Origin: Aliiruegeria haliotis
GTDB lineage: Bacteria > Pseudomonadota > Alphaproteobacteria > Rhodobacterales > Rhodobacteraceae
Direction of reading: 5' to 3'
Assembly: GCF_003003255.1 (NCBI RefSeq)
Contig: NZ_PVTD01000010.1
Location: 62,001 to 126,000 of the forward strand
DNA length: 64,000 nucleotides
The notes below the pieces were generated by a model. The model searched no databases, was not told where the DNA came from, and saw nothing but the letters and a program-made list of their open reading frames with translations. Position numbers and translations under genes: made by a program. This document shows positions 36,860 to 46,782 of the stretch, one piece after another; within the stretch, counting starts at the first letter, position 1; each line of letters starts with the position of its first letter.

Positions 36860-37579
36860 TCAGCCCCTCGCCGGGGACTGAGCTTCGCGCGCCACCAGCG
36901 CGCGAAGATCCGATTGACGGAGATTGCCCAACACGAGAACCCGCCCCACGACCAGCGCTGGCGTGCCATGGATCCCAAAGAGCTGAGCCAAGCCCGCACT
37001 TTCGGCGAGCGCGTTCTGAACGGAGGCGCCGTACATGTCCGACAGGAGCCGGTCGGCATCGAGTCCCAGTTCGCTGGAGATTTCACGAAGGTAGGCCGCA
37101 TTGGGTTGGAAGCGGCTGGACATCAACCGTGTGTGCATGGCCAGGTAGCGCCCCTGCAAACGGGCAGCAAGCGCCGCGCGGGCTCCCTCCACGGAGCCCG
37201 GTCCCAGCAGGGGCAGTTCGTGCCAGGTGATGTCGATCCCGCCTGACGAAGCCTCGGATTGCAGCAGGCGCGACACCGCGCGGCAATAGGGGCAATTGTA
37301 GTCGGAGAAAGAAGCAACCGGCACTGCGCCCTCGTCGAGCGGCTGAAACAATCGCGCGAGATCCCCCGGGGGCGGTTCGGTCGCATCCTCAAGGCCGAAG
37401 AAAGGGTCCGGCAACCGGCCCGTCACGTTGCCGGCCTTGAGCGAGTAGAACCCAGGCACCCGGGGATGCGGCGCGATATCCATCCCGTCGCCGCGTCGCC
37501 GCAAGAGACCCGAGACGGTGCCGGCCATGATCGCCCCGCCAGCAACGAGCCCCAGCGCCTTGCGCCGCGAGCTCGGCAC
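36860..37579 (-). CDS. DsbA-family thioredoxin-fold protein, probably Tat-exported
   Basis: A protein of about 239 residues with the CPYC active site (DYNCPYCRAVSRLL) and the cis-Pro GTPALVVG of DsbA-type oxidoreductases. The start is placed at the GTG at 37579, two bases after the rlmN stop; the upstream part of the frame is inside rlmN. The N-terminus SSRRKALGLVAGGAIMAGTVSGL carries a twin-arginine-like motif followed by a hydrophobic segment, suggesting Tat export. It probably acts on disulfides in the periplasm. Translational coupling to rlmN is likely. Confidence 0.82.
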   Translation of the reverse strand: MPSSRRKALGLVAGGAIMAGTVSGLLRRRGDGMDIAPHPRVPGFYSLKAGNVTGRLPDPFFGLEDATEPPPGDLARLFQPLDEGAVPVASFSDYNCPYCRAVSRLLQSEASSGGIDITWHELPLLGPGSVEGARAALAARLQGRYLAMHTRLMSSRFQPNAAYLREISSELGLDADRLLSDMYGASVQNALAESAGLAQLFGIHGTPALVVGRVLVLGNLRQSDLRALVAREAQSPARG

Positions 37580-37581
37580 GG

Positions 37582-38769
37582 TCAGCCGCCCAACCCGGCC
37601 TCGGCCGCGACCTGGGCACGGCTCTTGCGGGCGCGTTCGGTCGCGGATTTGAGCTGTCCGCAAGCCGCCATGATATCCTCGCCGCGTGGCGTGCGGATCG
37701 GGCTGGCGTATCCAGCCTTGTAGATAATATCCGCGAAGCTCTCGATCCGGTCCCAGTCGGAACGTTCATAGGGCGACCCGGGCCATTCGTTGAACGGGAT
37801 CAGGTTGATCTTCGCCGGAATGCCCGCGATCAGCTTCACCAGCCTCCGTGCATCCTCGTCACTGTCATTCACGTCCTTCAACATCACGTATTCAAACGTG
37901 ATCCGCTCGGAATTCGACAGCCGGGGATAGTCCCGCAACGCGGACAGCAGCGCCTCGATGTTCCACTTCTTGTTGATCGGCACCAGCTTGTCGCGCACGT
38001 CATCGGTCGTCGCGTGGAAGCTGATCGCCAGAAGGCAGCCGATCTCTTCGGCGGTCTTGGCGATCTCGGACACGATCCCGCTGGTCGAAAGCGTGATCCG
38101 GCGGCGGCTCAGGCTGATGCCCTCGCCATCCATCACGATCTGCATCGCATCCCGCACCGCATCGAAATTGTAGAGCGGTTCACCCATGCCCATCAACACG
38201 ACGTTGGACAGCAGTCGCGTCTCGTCCTTCGGATGCCGCCCGGGTTCGGGCCATTCACCCAGATCGTCACGGGCCAACATGACCTGTCCGACAATCTCGC
38301 CCGCTGTAAGGTTGCGTACCAACCGTTGCGTGCCGGTGTGGCAGAAGGAGCAGGTCAGCGTGCAGCCAACCTGGCTGGAAATGCACAGCGTGCCGCGGCC
38401 CTCTTCCGGGATGTAGACCATCTCGACCTCGTGCCCTCCGGCGATCCGCAACAGGTACTTGCGCGTTCCGTCGACGCTAACCTGCCGGGACACCACTTCG
38501 GGCACCTCGATCACGAACCGTTCCGAAAGCTCCGCCCGGTATGCCTTCCCGAGGTTCGTCATCTCCTCGAAGCTGCGCACACCTTTCTGATAGATCCACT
38601 GCCAGATCTGGTCGACGCGCATCTTTGCCTTCTTTTCGGGCGTGCCGGCATCGATCAAGGTCTCTCGCAATTGCGCACGGGTAAGCCCGACGAGATTGAT
38701 CCGGTCGGCTTCGGGCAGCTTGCGGGAAATGGTCACAACGTCCTGCGTGATGGGCGCGCTGGCGGTCAT
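37582..38769 (-). CDS. rlmN: Dual-specificity 23S rRNA / tRNA adenine C2-methyltransferase
   Basis: A 395-residue radical SAM enzyme that methylates A2503 of 23S rRNA and A37 of some tRNAs. The iron-sulfur cluster cysteines are in [14 protein letters not shown] and the second catalytic Cys is near the C-terminus (MAACGQL). The start at 38769 ([12 protein letters not shown]) follows AAGGA at 8-base spacing; the longer frame is not protein-like. Length and motifs are typical. Confidence 0.95.
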   Translation of the reverse strand: MTASAPITQDVVTISRKLPEADRINLVGLTRAQLRETLIDAGTPEKKAKMRVDQIWQWIYQKGVRSFEEMTNLGKAYRAELSERFVIEVPEVVSRQVSVDGTRKYLLRIAGGHEVEMVYIPEEGRGTLCISSQVGCTLTCSFCHTGTQRLVRNLTAGEIVGQVMLARDDLGEWPEPGRHPKDETRLLSNVVLMGMGEPLYNFDAVRDAMQIVMDGEGISLSRRRITLSTSGIVSEIAKTAEEIGCLLAISFHATTDDVRDKLVPINKKWNIEALLSALRDYPRLSNSERITFEYVMLKDVNDSDEDARRLVKLIAGIPAKINLIPFNEWPGSPYERSDWDRIESFADIIYKAGYASPIRTPRGEDIMAACGQLKSATERARKSRAQVAAEAGLGG

Positions 38770-38893
38770 AGTCGTATCCTTCGGGGTTGAGGCCCCGATA
38801 TACATACCCCTGCGCCGTTTTCCAAGCCCACGGAGCCGCAACCACCGCTCGGGCCGCTTGCCTCCTCATGGATCCGAACCCGGACGGGCGGCC

Positions 38894-39352
38894 CTAGGGA
38901 TCCTCCCTCGCCGCAAGCCCCGGACGCTCAAGGGCCGGCACTCCCATCACGGTGCGCACCAGATCGAGGTACATCCCGAAAACCCGGCCCAACGCCATCG
39001 TCAACACGATCGCACTGACGACGGCCACGCCAACCTCCGACCAGCTTGCTCCGGCCATCCTCAGCAGGACAACATAGACAGGCATCTTGAAGGAGGCGAA
39101 TGCCAGGGTATCGACACAGAATCGTGCCAGCCGCCCCGGGATTCCACGCATGCCCAACGCGCCGCTGAAGCGCATGACCGCGTCACGATAGAGGCCATAG
39201 GGGCGGGACGTCACCAGGTTGGCGGGGATGGCGCCAGCGCGGGTTGCGAGCACCTGCAACGGTGTCATCCCGACTATAAACAGCTCGGAACAAGCGCCGA
39301 AGAAGGTCGTGAACGTGATCATTGCGACCGTGTCGGCAAGGATACGGCGCAT
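38894..39352 (-). CDS. alaE: L-alanine exporter family protein
   Basis: A 152-residue membrane protein with four likely helices. It matches E. coli AlaE throughout: ADTVAMITFTTFFGACSELFIVGMT, then RAGAIPANLVTSRPYGLYRDAVMR, then KMPVYVVLL. The family exports L-alanine to avoid toxic build-up. Its stop is 136 bases beyond rlmN and the IalB-family gene ends 15 bases upstream of its start, so the two may be cotranscribed. Confidence 0.85.
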   Translation of the reverse strand: MRRILADTVAMITFTTFFGACSELFIVGMTPLQVLATRAGAIPANLVTSRPYGLYRDAVMRFSGALGMRGIPGRLARFCVDTLAFASFKMPVYVVLLRMAGASWSEVGVAVVSAIVLTMALGRVFGMYLDLVRTVMGVPALERPGLAAREDP

Positions 39353-39367
39353 GATCGCCCTGCCGCT

Positions 39368-39907
39368 CTAGCGCGCGCAGCGTTTCTCGGCTTCTTCCAT
39401 GGCGGCGGTAAATCCCATGAGCGAGAACGTGTCCGCTGTCTGTGTGCCGCGGGTCGATCGGGCGATCAACGTGGCTTCCGCGCCGCGCTTCAGGGCCGTC
39501 ACCAGCTTCGCGTCATCATCGGCGGAGGCGGGCCAGGCCCACTCACCCTCCGTGAAAAGCTCGAACTTGTTGGTGCCGACTTCCACGGTCACCGTCGACC
39601 CGCCAGCGAAGGGATAGCCGCCCGTGAAGGACACCTCTCCCGCAGCGCCGGCGCCGGGGCGGAAGGTCACGAACAGGAGTATATCCCCACGCGTCACCGA
39701 GACCGGCTTGCCGTCGCGGGTGTTCACCGTTTCCTTGGGCGATGACACGCCCCAGCATTCTGTCGGGTTATCCTCGACAAACACGCTCCAGTCGGTCTTT
39801 GCGGCCACCCGGTTGCTTGACGCCTCGTCGGCGTCTTGTGCCACGAGGGGCGCTCCGGCGAAGAGAATGGAACCGGTCACAATGCCAGCTTTGATCCAAG
39901 GGGTCAT
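39368..39907 (-). CDS. Invasion-associated locus B (IalB) family protein
   Basis: A 179-residue exported protein. The start at 39907 opens with a signal peptide (MTPWIKAGIVTGSILFAGAPLVAQ); the much longer frame upstream is antisense to the asparaginase gene. The domain (TDWSVFVEDNPTECWGVSSP ... GFTAAMEEAEKRC) matches IalB family proteins, first named in Bartonella but widespread in non-pathogenic alphaproteobacteria. It keeps the two family cysteines. The function is periplasmic and unknown. It is divergent from the asparaginase gene. Confidence 0.82.
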   Translation of the reverse strand: MTPWIKAGIVTGSILFAGAPLVAQDADEASSNRVAAKTDWSVFVEDNPTECWGVSSPKETVNTRDGKPVSVTRGDILLFVTFRPGAGAAGEVSFTGGYPFAGGSTVTVEVGTNKFELFTEGEWAWPASADDDAKLVTALKRGAEATLIARSTRGTQTADTFSLMGFTAAMEEAEKRCAR

Positions 39908-40075
39908 TCGTGTCACAGCCTCCAGCTGCCTCTGCCTCATGTTAGCCGCTTGCGGCCCGTTGTCGGACTCTCCAAAAAGCGGATCGGATTTCAACCTGCT
40001 GCGGCACATGGTAACGCAACTGTGCCGGCCGGGTGAACCCCTTCCGGCGGAAATTTGCCGGGGAGTAGCGAGAAC

Positions 40076-41071
40076 ATGACCGCAAGCGAAATGGTGGAAC
40101 TCTGGCGCGGACCGATCCGCGAATCGGTGCATCGCGGACATGCCGTGGTCTGCGACGCCTCCGGAGGCATCGTCGAAGCCTGGGGCGACGCGGGCAAGAT
40201 TGTCCTGCCACGCTCCTCTGCCAAGATGATCCAGGCCCTGCCGTTGATCGAAAGCGGCGCTGCGGATGCCTTTGGACTGACGACCGAACAGCTCGCGCTG
40301 GCCTGTGCCAGCCACAACGGCGCAGCGATCCACACCGATCGAGTCAATGCCTGGCTGGCCGATCTTGGATTCGGTGACGAAGACCTGCGCTGCGGCTCGC
40401 AAGACCCCGCCGATCCGGAGGCCCACAAACACACGCTCTGCACCGGAGACGGCCCCTGCCAGGTGCACAACAACTGCTCCGGAAAGCACACCGGCTTCCT
40501 GACACTTGGCAAGCATCTCCGCACCGGCCCGGACTACATTGCGCCAGATCACCCGGTTCAACGTGCGGTTCTTGCCGCGTTCGAAGAAGTGACAGCAGAG
40601 ACGTCGCCGGGATTCGGTATCGATGGCTGCTCTGCCCCAAACCACGCCTGTTCGCTCGTTGGCATCGCCCGCGCCATGGCCAGCTTCGCTGCCGCGCGCG
40701 AAGGTCAGGGCGCCCGGCAAACGGCACAGGCCCGGCTTGTGCAGGCAATGGTGGCCCATCCCGACCTTGTCGCGGGCGAGGGTCGCGCCTGCACCGAGCT
40801 CATGCGTGCCATGGGCGGTGCCGCCGCGATCAAGACCGGGGCAGAGGCCTTTTTCGTTGCGATCCTGCCCGAGCAGGGTCTCGGTGTTGCGCTGAAGATC
40901 GAAGACGGCGGCACACGGGCCGCAGATGCCGCCATCGCCGCGATCCTGGTCAAGCTTGGCGTGCTCGACCCCGCCCATCCCGCGACCACCAAGTTCCTGA
41001 ATCCTCCGATTCTGAGCCGGTCAGGATTGCATGCAGGGGAGCTGCGGGCGGTTCCGGGCGTCTTTACCTGA
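40076..41071 (+). CDS. L-asparaginase (rhizobial-type, AnsA/asparaginase II family)
   Basis: A 331-residue enzyme of the asparaginase family found in rhizobia and Gram-positives, unrelated to the E. coli type. Family hallmarks include the ESVHRGHAVVCD opening, PRSSAKMIQALPL with the Ser-Lys pair, CASHNGA, and NNCSGKHTGFL with a conserved Cys. It hydrolyses asparagine to aspartate and ammonia. The start at 40076 is preferred over 40055 because the GGGGAG ribosome site lies before it. It ends 8 bases inside the convergent DUF2064 gene. Confidence 0.88.
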   Translation: MTASEMVELWRGPIRESVHRGHAVVCDASGGIVEAWGDAGKIVLPRSSAKMIQALPLIESGAADAFGLTTEQLALACASHNGAAIHTDRVNAWLADLGFGDEDLRCGSQDPADPEAHKHTLCTGDGPCQVHNNCSGKHTGFLTLGKHLRTGPDYIAPDHPVQRAVLAAFEEVTAETSPGFGIDGCSAPNHACSLVGIARAMASFAAAREGQGARQTAQARLVQAMVAHPDLVAGEGRACTELMRAMGGAAAIKTGAEAFFVAILPEQGLGVALKIEDGGTRAADAAIAAILVKLGVLDPAHPATTKFLNPPILSRSGLHAGELRAVPGVFT

Positions 41072-41648
41072 GCGCAGCAAGGTCCGCGGCAGTGTCGACA
41101 TCCTGCAAGGTGGCCGCCCGCGCCAGCCGCAAGCCGCGCAGCCGCGCGATCGTATCCGCCATGGCATGGGGCGAAGACCATCGCACGCCGTCAAGAACGC
41201 CCGAAGGCACGCTTCGGGTGCGCTTCAGCCCGATCATCCAGTAGCCCCCGTCCGGTGCCGGTCCGATCACACCGTCGCCCGCGTCAAGCGCCTGAAACCC
41301 GGACGCGATGTGCGAGCGGGTGATCCCGGGAATATCCGCACCGATGATCATTACCGGCCCGGGCGGCGCCTGCCGCAGCAACCGAACCATTCGCGCGCCG
41401 AGATCTCCCTTGCCCTGTGCGATTCGCGGCAAATGCCCGGGCCAGATCCGCGACGTGATCACTGTAACATCCGGTGACACCGCAAGGGCCAGACGCCAGC
41501 GTGGGTCCTCCAGCCGGCGGATCAGCGACATTGCCTGGCGCCGGAACCACCAGGCCGCCGGGACCATGCCGATCTCCCGCCCGAGCCGTGTCTTTACCCG
41601 CCCGGGGTGTGGCTCCTTCAGCATCACGATCAGCTGACGCTGCCTCAT
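41064..41648 (-). CDS. DUF2064 (TIGR04282) glycosyltransferase-like protein
   Basis: A 194-residue protein with the nucleotide-sugar-type fold ([42 protein letters not shown]). The family name, arsenosugar biosynthesis glycosyltransferase, comes from gene context elsewhere; no arsenic genes are near, so the substrate is unknown. It overlaps dapE by 4 bases (ATGA) and the asparaginase gene at its 3' end by 8. The pairing with dapE looks like operon accident rather than pathway. Confidence 0.82.
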   Translation of the reverse strand: MRQRQLIVMLKEPHPGRVKTRLGREIGMVPAAWWFRRQAMSLIRRLEDPRWRLALAVSPDVTVITSRIWPGHLPRIAQGKGDLGARMVRLLRQAPPGPVMIIGADIPGITRSHIASGFQALDAGDGVIGPAPDGGYWMIGLKRTRSVPSGVLDGVRWSSPHAMADTIARLRGLRLARAATLQDVDTAADLAALR

Positions 41649-42799
41649 CCGGCGAAATACCCGGCGAGGATCCGGGAATACACCGCCTTGAGCTGACCGA
41701 TCTGTGCGATCTCCACCCGCTCGTCCACCTGGTGCATGGTTTTCCCGACGAGGCCGAACTCCACAACCGGGCAGTGATCCTTGACGAAGCGCGCGTCGGA
41801 CGTCCCACCCGACGTAGACAGGCCCGGCCGCACGCCGGTCTCCGCCTCAACGGCCTCGGCCACTAGCGCCGACAATGGCCCCGGCGGGGTCAGGAAACTC
41901 TCACCGGAGACCTTGACCTCCATGCCGATGTCGACGCCCGTGGCCTCCGCGACGGCACTGGCTTCCGTGCGCAGCCATTCGGTGAGCGATGCACCGCTGT
42001 GGAGGTCGTTGAACCGGATGTTGACGGTCATACGTGCTTCGGCGGGAATGACATTTGTCGCGCCATTGCCCACGTCGATCGTGGTCAGCGCGAGTGTCGA
42101 CGGGTCAAAATGGTCCGTCCCGGCGTCCAGCTTGTGTGCCGACAGGCGCGCGCCAAGCTGCGCGATGGCATGAACCGGATTTCTTGCTCGGTGCGGGTAG
42201 GCAACGTGTCCCTGTTCGCCTCGCGCGGTGAACCAGGCCGAGATCGACCCGCGTCGCCCGATCTTCATCATCTCGCCCATCCGGTCCGGGCAGGTCGGCT
42301 CGCCGACGAGGCAAACGGACATGGCCTCACCATCGTCCACCATCCAGTCGAGCAGCGCCACGGTGCCGTCGGTCGCGTCGCCCTCCTCGTCCCCGGTGAT
42401 GGTCAGGAGGATCGCGCCATCCGGCGGAGTCCTGCGCACGAAGTCCACCGCTGCCGCCACGAAGGCCGCGACACCGGATTTCATGTCCGTGGCGCCCCGG
42501 CCCCAAAGAAACCCGTCCTTCCGCTCTGCTCCGAACGGCGCAACGCTCCAGTTTGCCTCGTGCCCCACTGGCACGACGTCGGTGTGCCCGTTGAAGCCAA
42601 AGCTATTCTCGTGCCCTTTCGCCCCCCAGCGCGCAAAGAGGTTCGGGGTACCATTCCGATCCACCCGCGCACATTCGAAGCCCGCGCCCGAAAGCAATGC
42701 TTCGAGCAACACGAGCGCGCCGCCTTCTTCCGGCGTCACGGAGGGGCAGCGGATCAGTTCGGCTGTCAGGTCAACGGGATCGATTGGGGCGTGGGACAT
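41645..42799 (-). CDS. dapE: Succinyl-diaminopimelate desuccinylase
   Basis: A 384-residue di-zinc M20-type hydrolase releasing succinate from N-succinyl-LL-diaminopimelate. The metal motifs [22 protein letters not shown] and [11 protein letters not shown] and the C-terminal [11 protein letters not shown] are complete. It follows dapD functionally and precedes dapF (62.0 kb). The DUF2064 gene downstream overlaps its stop. Confidence 0.96.
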   Translation of the reverse strand: MSHAPIDPVDLTAELIRCPSVTPEEGGALVLLEALLSGAGFECARVDRNGTPNLFARWGAKGHENSFGFNGHTDVVPVGHEANWSVAPFGAERKDGFLWGRGATDMKSGVAAFVAAAVDFVRRTPPDGAILLTITGDEEGDATDGTVALLDWMVDDGEAMSVCLVGEPTCPDRMGEMMKIGRRGSISAWFTARGEQGHVAYPHRARNPVHAIAQLGARLSAHKLDAGTDHFDPSTLALTTIDVGNGATNVIPAEARMTVNIRFNDLHSGASLTEWLRTEASAVAEATGVDIGMEVKVSGESFLTPPGPLSALVAEAVEAETGVRPGLSTSGGTSDARFVKDHCPVVEFGLVGKTMHQVDERVEIAQIGQLKAVYSRILAGYFAG

Positions 42800-42844
42800 G
42801 GAGGCTCCGTCGGCAAGTGCCCAAACGGCCTACCCGCTTTGCCT

Positions 42845-43405
42845 TCAGGCCGCAATCGTGGCTGGCAAAGCATTGTCCTGCATCGGCGGCCACGGGCGGT
42901 GCGCTTCAGCGTCGATCCACGTGAGCACCCAATCGGGAAGGGGCGGGCTTTCACCAGAATGACGAATCGCAGCGGCGACCTTTTCCGTCCGCACGAGCCC
43001 GTCGCGATCGGTGATCGCCATGCGCAGAAGCCCGTGCGACGTGCATTCACCCTGCCGCCACATCGCCTGCTCGGCGTAGAAGAACTTGTCGTCCCAGCCG
43101 ATCAACCGGCTGCGCAACTCGTAGCGGTCGAACATCCGGACCCGCTTGCGATACCGCATGGAGGACCCGGCAACCGTGCCGCCCCACCTGTTTGCCTTCA
43201 TGATTGGAACCGCGCCGATCCGCTGGAACAGGACGACCCGGCCGAGATCGTAGAGCGTCAGCGTCCGGCCGTTGTTCAACTCCATCCAGATATCGATGTC
43301 CCAAGGCCAGCAAACATGTGTTGCGACATGCGTCCCCGTCAGCGGGAGCGGTTCGGCCTTGCGGTGGCGGAAAAGTTCCTTGACCAGGCGAAAAATGGGG
43401 TACAT
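42845..43405 (-). CDS. Acyl-CoA thioesterase-like protein (hotdog fold)
   Basis: A 186-residue protein of the 4-hydroxybenzoyl-CoA-thioesterase-like group. The DIWMELNNGRTLTLYDLGR segment holds the helix of the hotdog fold, and MRYRKRVRMFDRYELRSRLIGWDDKFFYAEQAM the central strands. The ATG at 43405 has AAAGGA upstream; the longer frame is unlikely. Related proteins in Rhodobacteraceae are small thioesterases of unknown acyl specificity. It is upstream of dapE on the same strand after 45 bases. Confidence 0.8.
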   Translation of the reverse strand: MYPIFRLVKELFRHRKAEPLPLTGTHVATHVCWPWDIDIWMELNNGRTLTLYDLGRVVLFQRIGAVPIMKANRWGGTVAGSSMRYRKRVRMFDRYELRSRLIGWDDKFFYAEQAMWRQGECTSHGLLRMAITDRDGLVRTEKVAAAIRHSGESPPLPDWVLTWIDAEAHRPWPPMQDNALPATIAA

Positions 43406-43537
43406 CGGCGGCGTCCTTTCACGCCCCCTCAACCGAATGTTTACGTTCGCGTCAATAAGAACATTGCGGCACATGGTTGCGCCGCACGGCGCCCGGCCTT
43501 ACATCCTTGCGCACCAAAGCCCGGAGCCAAAAAACCG

Positions 43538-43828
43538 ATGTTCGCGATCCTTCAAATTGTCGACCTGATTCTCAGCGTCTGTTTCTTCATCATGATCGCC
43601 CACATCATCATGAGCTGGCTGCTGAACTTCAACGTTCTGAACTACAACCAACCGATGGTGCGCGGCATCTGGGACGGCCTGACCAAGCTGCTGGAACCGG
43701 TGTACCAGCCGATCCGGCGCATCCTGCCCGACACCCGCCCATTGGACCTCGCTCCGCTGGTGGCGTTTGTCATCCTGATCGCGGCCCGCGATATCATCCT
43801 GCCGAGCCTCGCGCGCTCGTTCTACTGA
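43538..43828 (+). CDS. YggT-family membrane protein
   Basis: A 96-residue protein with two hydrophobic helices separated by a conserved LEPVYQPIRRILPDTRPLDLAPLVAFVIL stretch, the YggT signature. The family is inner-membrane and linked loosely with division or membrane homeostasis. It starts at the ATG at 43538; the longer frame is antisense to the thioesterase and dapE genes. recQ follows after about 95 bases. Confidence 0.9.
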   Translation: MFAILQIVDLILSVCFFIMIAHIIMSWLLNFNVLNYNQPMVRGIWDGLTKLLEPVYQPIRRILPDTRPLDLAPLVAFVILIAARDIILPSLARSFY

Positions 43829-43924
43829 CAGTTGCATCCACGGATGCGGTCTTGTTCACCGATTCCCGCTGTGGGATGCTGCAGGTAACAACGAGCAGCT
43901 GAAACAACACCAACAGGTCCGGCA

Positions 43925-45979
43925 ATGGCCGCCCCCAACCCTTCCGACCTCCTGTCGCAAGTCTTTGGCTTTGACGACTTTCGCCCCGGACAGGCGGAGA
44001 TCGTGGACGCCGTCACGGCAGGGCAAAACACCCTCGCTATCATGCCCACGGGTGGCGGGAAGTCGCTGTGTTTCCAGCTTCCGGCGCTTTGCCGGGAAGG
44101 TTTGACCGTGGTGATCTCGCCGCTCATCGCGCTGATGCGTGATCAGGTCCGGGGATTGCGGGAAGCAGGGGTTGCGGCGGGCGCGCTGACATCGGGAAAT
44201 ACGACCGAGGAAACAGACGCCGTGTTCGACGCGCTGTCGAATGGCGGGTTGAAACTGCTCTACATGGCGCCCGAGCGACTGGCCTCCGGCGCGGCCGTCA
44301 ACATGCTGCGCAGGGCGGGCGTGTCCCTCATCGCCGTGGACGAGGCACATTGCGTCTCGCAATGGGGTCACGATTTCCGCCCCGACTACCTGCGCATCGG
44401 GGAGTTGCGCCACGCGCTGAACGTGCCGCTTGCCGCCTTCACCGCCACTGCCGACGAAGAAACGCGGGCGGAGATCGTCACGCGCCTGTTTGACGGAACG
44501 CCGCCGCGGATTTTCCTGCACGGGTTCGATCGGCCAAACCTGCACCTCGCCTTCGAGGCCAAGAACTCGCCGCGAAACCAGATCCTGAACTTTGCCGCCG
44601 CACGCAAGGGCCGCTCCGGCATTGTCTATTGCGGAACCCGTGCGAAAACCGAGTCGCTGGCCCAGGCGCTGCGCCAGGCCGGGCACCTCGCGTGCCACTA
44701 CCACGGTGGCATGGAGGCCGAAGAACGTCGGGATGTGGAGCATCGCTTCCAAACCGAGGACGGCCTCATTGTCGTTGCCACCGTCGCGTTTGGAATGGGC
44801 GTCGACAAACCGGATATCCGCTGGGTTGCCCATGCGGACCTGCCCAAATCCATCGAGGCCTACTACCAGGAAATTGGCCGCGCCGGGCGTGATGGTGCGC
44901 CGGCCGAAACGCTGACCCTGTTCGGCGCCGACGATATCCGCCTGCGCCGAGCCCAGATCGACGAAGGCCTTGCGCCGCCGGACCGTAAGGCTGCGGATCA
45001 TGGTCGGCTCAACGCCCTGCTTGGCCTCGCCGAGGCGCTCGCATGCCGGCGGCAGGATTTGCTGAAGTACTTCGGCGAAGACGCGGAACCCTGCGGCCAT
45101 TGTGACCTGTGCGACAACCCGCCGGATGTCTTCGACGCCACGACCGCCGTGCGAAAGGCGCTGTCCGCAATCCTGCGGACAGGCGAGTATTTCGGCACCG
45201 GGCACCTGACCGACATCCTGCTTGGAAACGACACCGACAAGATCCGCCAGCGCAATCATGACACCTTGCCGACGTATGGTGTCGGAAAGGAATACGACAA
45301 GCGTCAATGGCAGGCCGTCTTTCGCCAGATGATGGGTCACGACCTTGTCAGGCCCGATCCGGAACGACATGGCGCACTGCGAATGACCGAGGCGGCGCGG
45401 CCCATCCTGCGTGGAGAAGCCTCCATCACGCTTCGCCGTGACAGTGTTGCGCGCGCCAAGGATCGGCCGACCGTCAAGGCGTTGGTGAATGAAGAAGATG
45501 CACCGTTGCTCTCTGCGCTCAAGGCGAAGCGCCGTGCACTGGCCGAAGCCGCCGGCGTGCCGGCCTATGTCGTATTCACGGATCGCACCTTGATCGAAAT
45601 GGCAGAAACCCGCCCCGAGGATCTCGACGAGATGGCCCGTATCGGCGGTGTCGGCGCCACCAAGCTGGAACGATACGGCGCGACTTTCCTTGAGGTTATC
45701 ACCGGCGCCGGCCCCGCGACCATGCACCCGGCGCGCCGTGCGCTGGCCGGAAGGGCGGGCGGCGCATTGTTTGATCGGTTGCAGGCGATCCAGGTCGACC
45801 TTGCCCGTGGACCCGACGGAATCGAGCGATATCTGAGTTGCGCACACGCCACCTTGCGCCATATTGCCGAGCGTCGCCCGGCCTCGCTTGAGGACATGGC
45901 CCGGATTCCGGGCATGGGGGCGCAAAAGGTGGAACGGTTCGGCCCGGCCTTTCTTGACGTGCTCGCGGAAGCGTCCTGA
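43925..45979 (+). CDS. recQ: ATP-dependent DNA helicase RecQ
   Basis: A 684-residue 3'-5' helicase. It has the RecQ opening FGFDDFRPGQAEIVDA, Walker A MPTGGGKS, the DEAH box AVDEAHCVSQWGHDF, SF2 motif VI GRAGRDG, a zinc-binding region with four Cys (ACRRQDLLKYFGED ... CGHCDLCD), and two HRDC-type regions at the C-terminus (SALKAKRRALAEAAG and LFDRLQAIQVDLARG). E. coli RecQ has about 609 residues and one HRDC. It acts in recombination repair and fork restart. yaaA follows on the same strand. Confidence 0.96.
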   Translation: MAAPNPSDLLSQVFGFDDFRPGQAEIVDAVTAGQNTLAIMPTGGGKSLCFQLPALCREGLTVVISPLIALMRDQVRGLREAGVAAGALTSGNTTEETDAVFDALSNGGLKLLYMAPERLASGAAVNMLRRAGVSLIAVDEAHCVSQWGHDFRPDYLRIGELRHALNVPLAAFTATADEETRAEIVTRLFDGTPPRIFLHGFDRPNLHLAFEAKNSPRNQILNFAAARKGRSGIVYCGTRAKTESLAQALRQAGHLACHYHGGMEAEERRDVEHRFQTEDGLIVVATVAFGMGVDKPDIRWVAHADLPKSIEAYYQEIGRAGRDGAPAETLTLFGADDIRLRRAQIDEGLAPPDRKAADHGRLNALLGLAEALACRRQDLLKYFGEDAEPCGHCDLCDNPPDVFDATTAVRKALSAILRTGEYFGTGHLTDILLGNDTDKIRQRNHDTLPTYGVGKEYDKRQWQAVFRQMMGHDLVRPDPERHGALRMTEAARPILRGEASITLRRDSVARAKDRPTVKALVNEEDAPLLSALKAKRRALAEAAGVPAYVVFTDRTLIEMAETRPEDLDEMARIGGVGATKLERYGATFLEVITGAGPATMHPARRALAGRAGGALFDRLQAIQVDLARGPDGIERYLSCAHATLRHIAERRPASLEDMARIPGMGAQKVERFGPAFLDVLAEAS

Positions 45980-46002
45980 CGGCCTAAGGGAAGGGAAAAC
46001 AC

Positions 46003-46782
46003 ATGCTCGTCGTCATTTCGCCCGCCAAGCGTCTCGACTGGTCGGAGACCGGGGACCTTCCCACCACGCAACCCGATTTGCTGGAGGAAGCGAACCGGCT
46101 CGCGGTTACCGCGCGGCGGCTCTCTGGACCGAAGTTGCAGGCCCTCATGGGGATCAGTGCCGACCTCGCCAAGCTCAACCGTCAGCGGTTTGCCGCCTTC
46201 GCCGAAACGCCCGATCCGCCAGTGACCCGCCCCGCCGCATTTGCCTTTGCCGGCGATACCTATGCCGGCCTGGAGGCAAGAACGCTCGATGCCGAGGAAC
46301 TGGCGTATGCGCAGCGTCACCTCCGGATACTCTCCGGTCTCTACGGCGTGCTGCGACCACTTGACGATATTCAGGCCTATCGTCTGGAAATGGGGAGTCG
46401 ACTGAAGACACGGCGTGGCGCAACGCTCTACGACTTCTGGGGCGACCGCCTGTCGAAGTCCTTGAACGAGACCGCTGAAGAGGTTGGCACCCGGACGCTC
46501 GTCAACTGTGCAAGCCAGGAGTATTTCGGGGCCGTGGATCAGCGAGCGCTCAAGCTCCGCGTGATCACCCCCACCTTCCTTGAGGACCGTCCCGGCGGAC
46601 CGAAGATCGTCAGTTTCTGGGCGAAAAAGGCGCGGGGTGCCATGGCGCGGTTCGTGGTTCAGAATCGGGTGAGCGACCCGGACGGCCTGCGGGATTTCAC
46701 AGCCGGTGGCTATGCCTGGGATGCAAGCCGTTCGGAGCCGGACCGGCCTGTGTTCCTGCGCAGCGAGGCTGCGGCGGCCTGA
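46003..46782 (+). CDS. yaaA: Peroxide stress protein YaaA
   Basis: A 259-residue DUF328/YaaA protein, the usual length, which in E. coli lowers intracellular iron and limits oxidative DNA damage. Diagnostic stretches are LVVISPAKRLDW, AFAGDTYAGLEA, LRILSGLYGVLRPLD and NCASQEYFGAVD. The gene starts 24 bases after recQ with a strong AAGGGAAGG-type site, and the link with a DNA-repair helicase fits a role in oxidative damage. Confidence 0.95.
   Translation: MLVVISPAKRLDWSETGDLPTTQPDLLEEANRLAVTARRLSGPKLQALMGISADLAKLNRQRFAAFAETPDPPVTRPAAFAFAGDTYAGLEARTLDAEELAYAQRHLRILSGLYGVLRPLDDIQAYRLEMGSRLKTRRGATLYDFWGDRLSKSLNETAEEVGTRTLVNCASQEYFGAVDQRALKLRVITPTFLEDRPGGPKIVSFWAKKARGAMARFVVQNRVSDPDGLRDFTAGGYAWDASRSEPDRPVFLRSEAAAA

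Noticed and set aside
41064-41648. Arsenosugar biosynthesis function of the DUF2064 protein
   Set aside because: The family name is based on context elsewhere; no arsenic-related genes are near.
43856-45925. 689-codon open frame on the minus strand
   Set aside because: It is antisense to recQ, whose helicase motifs are complete.
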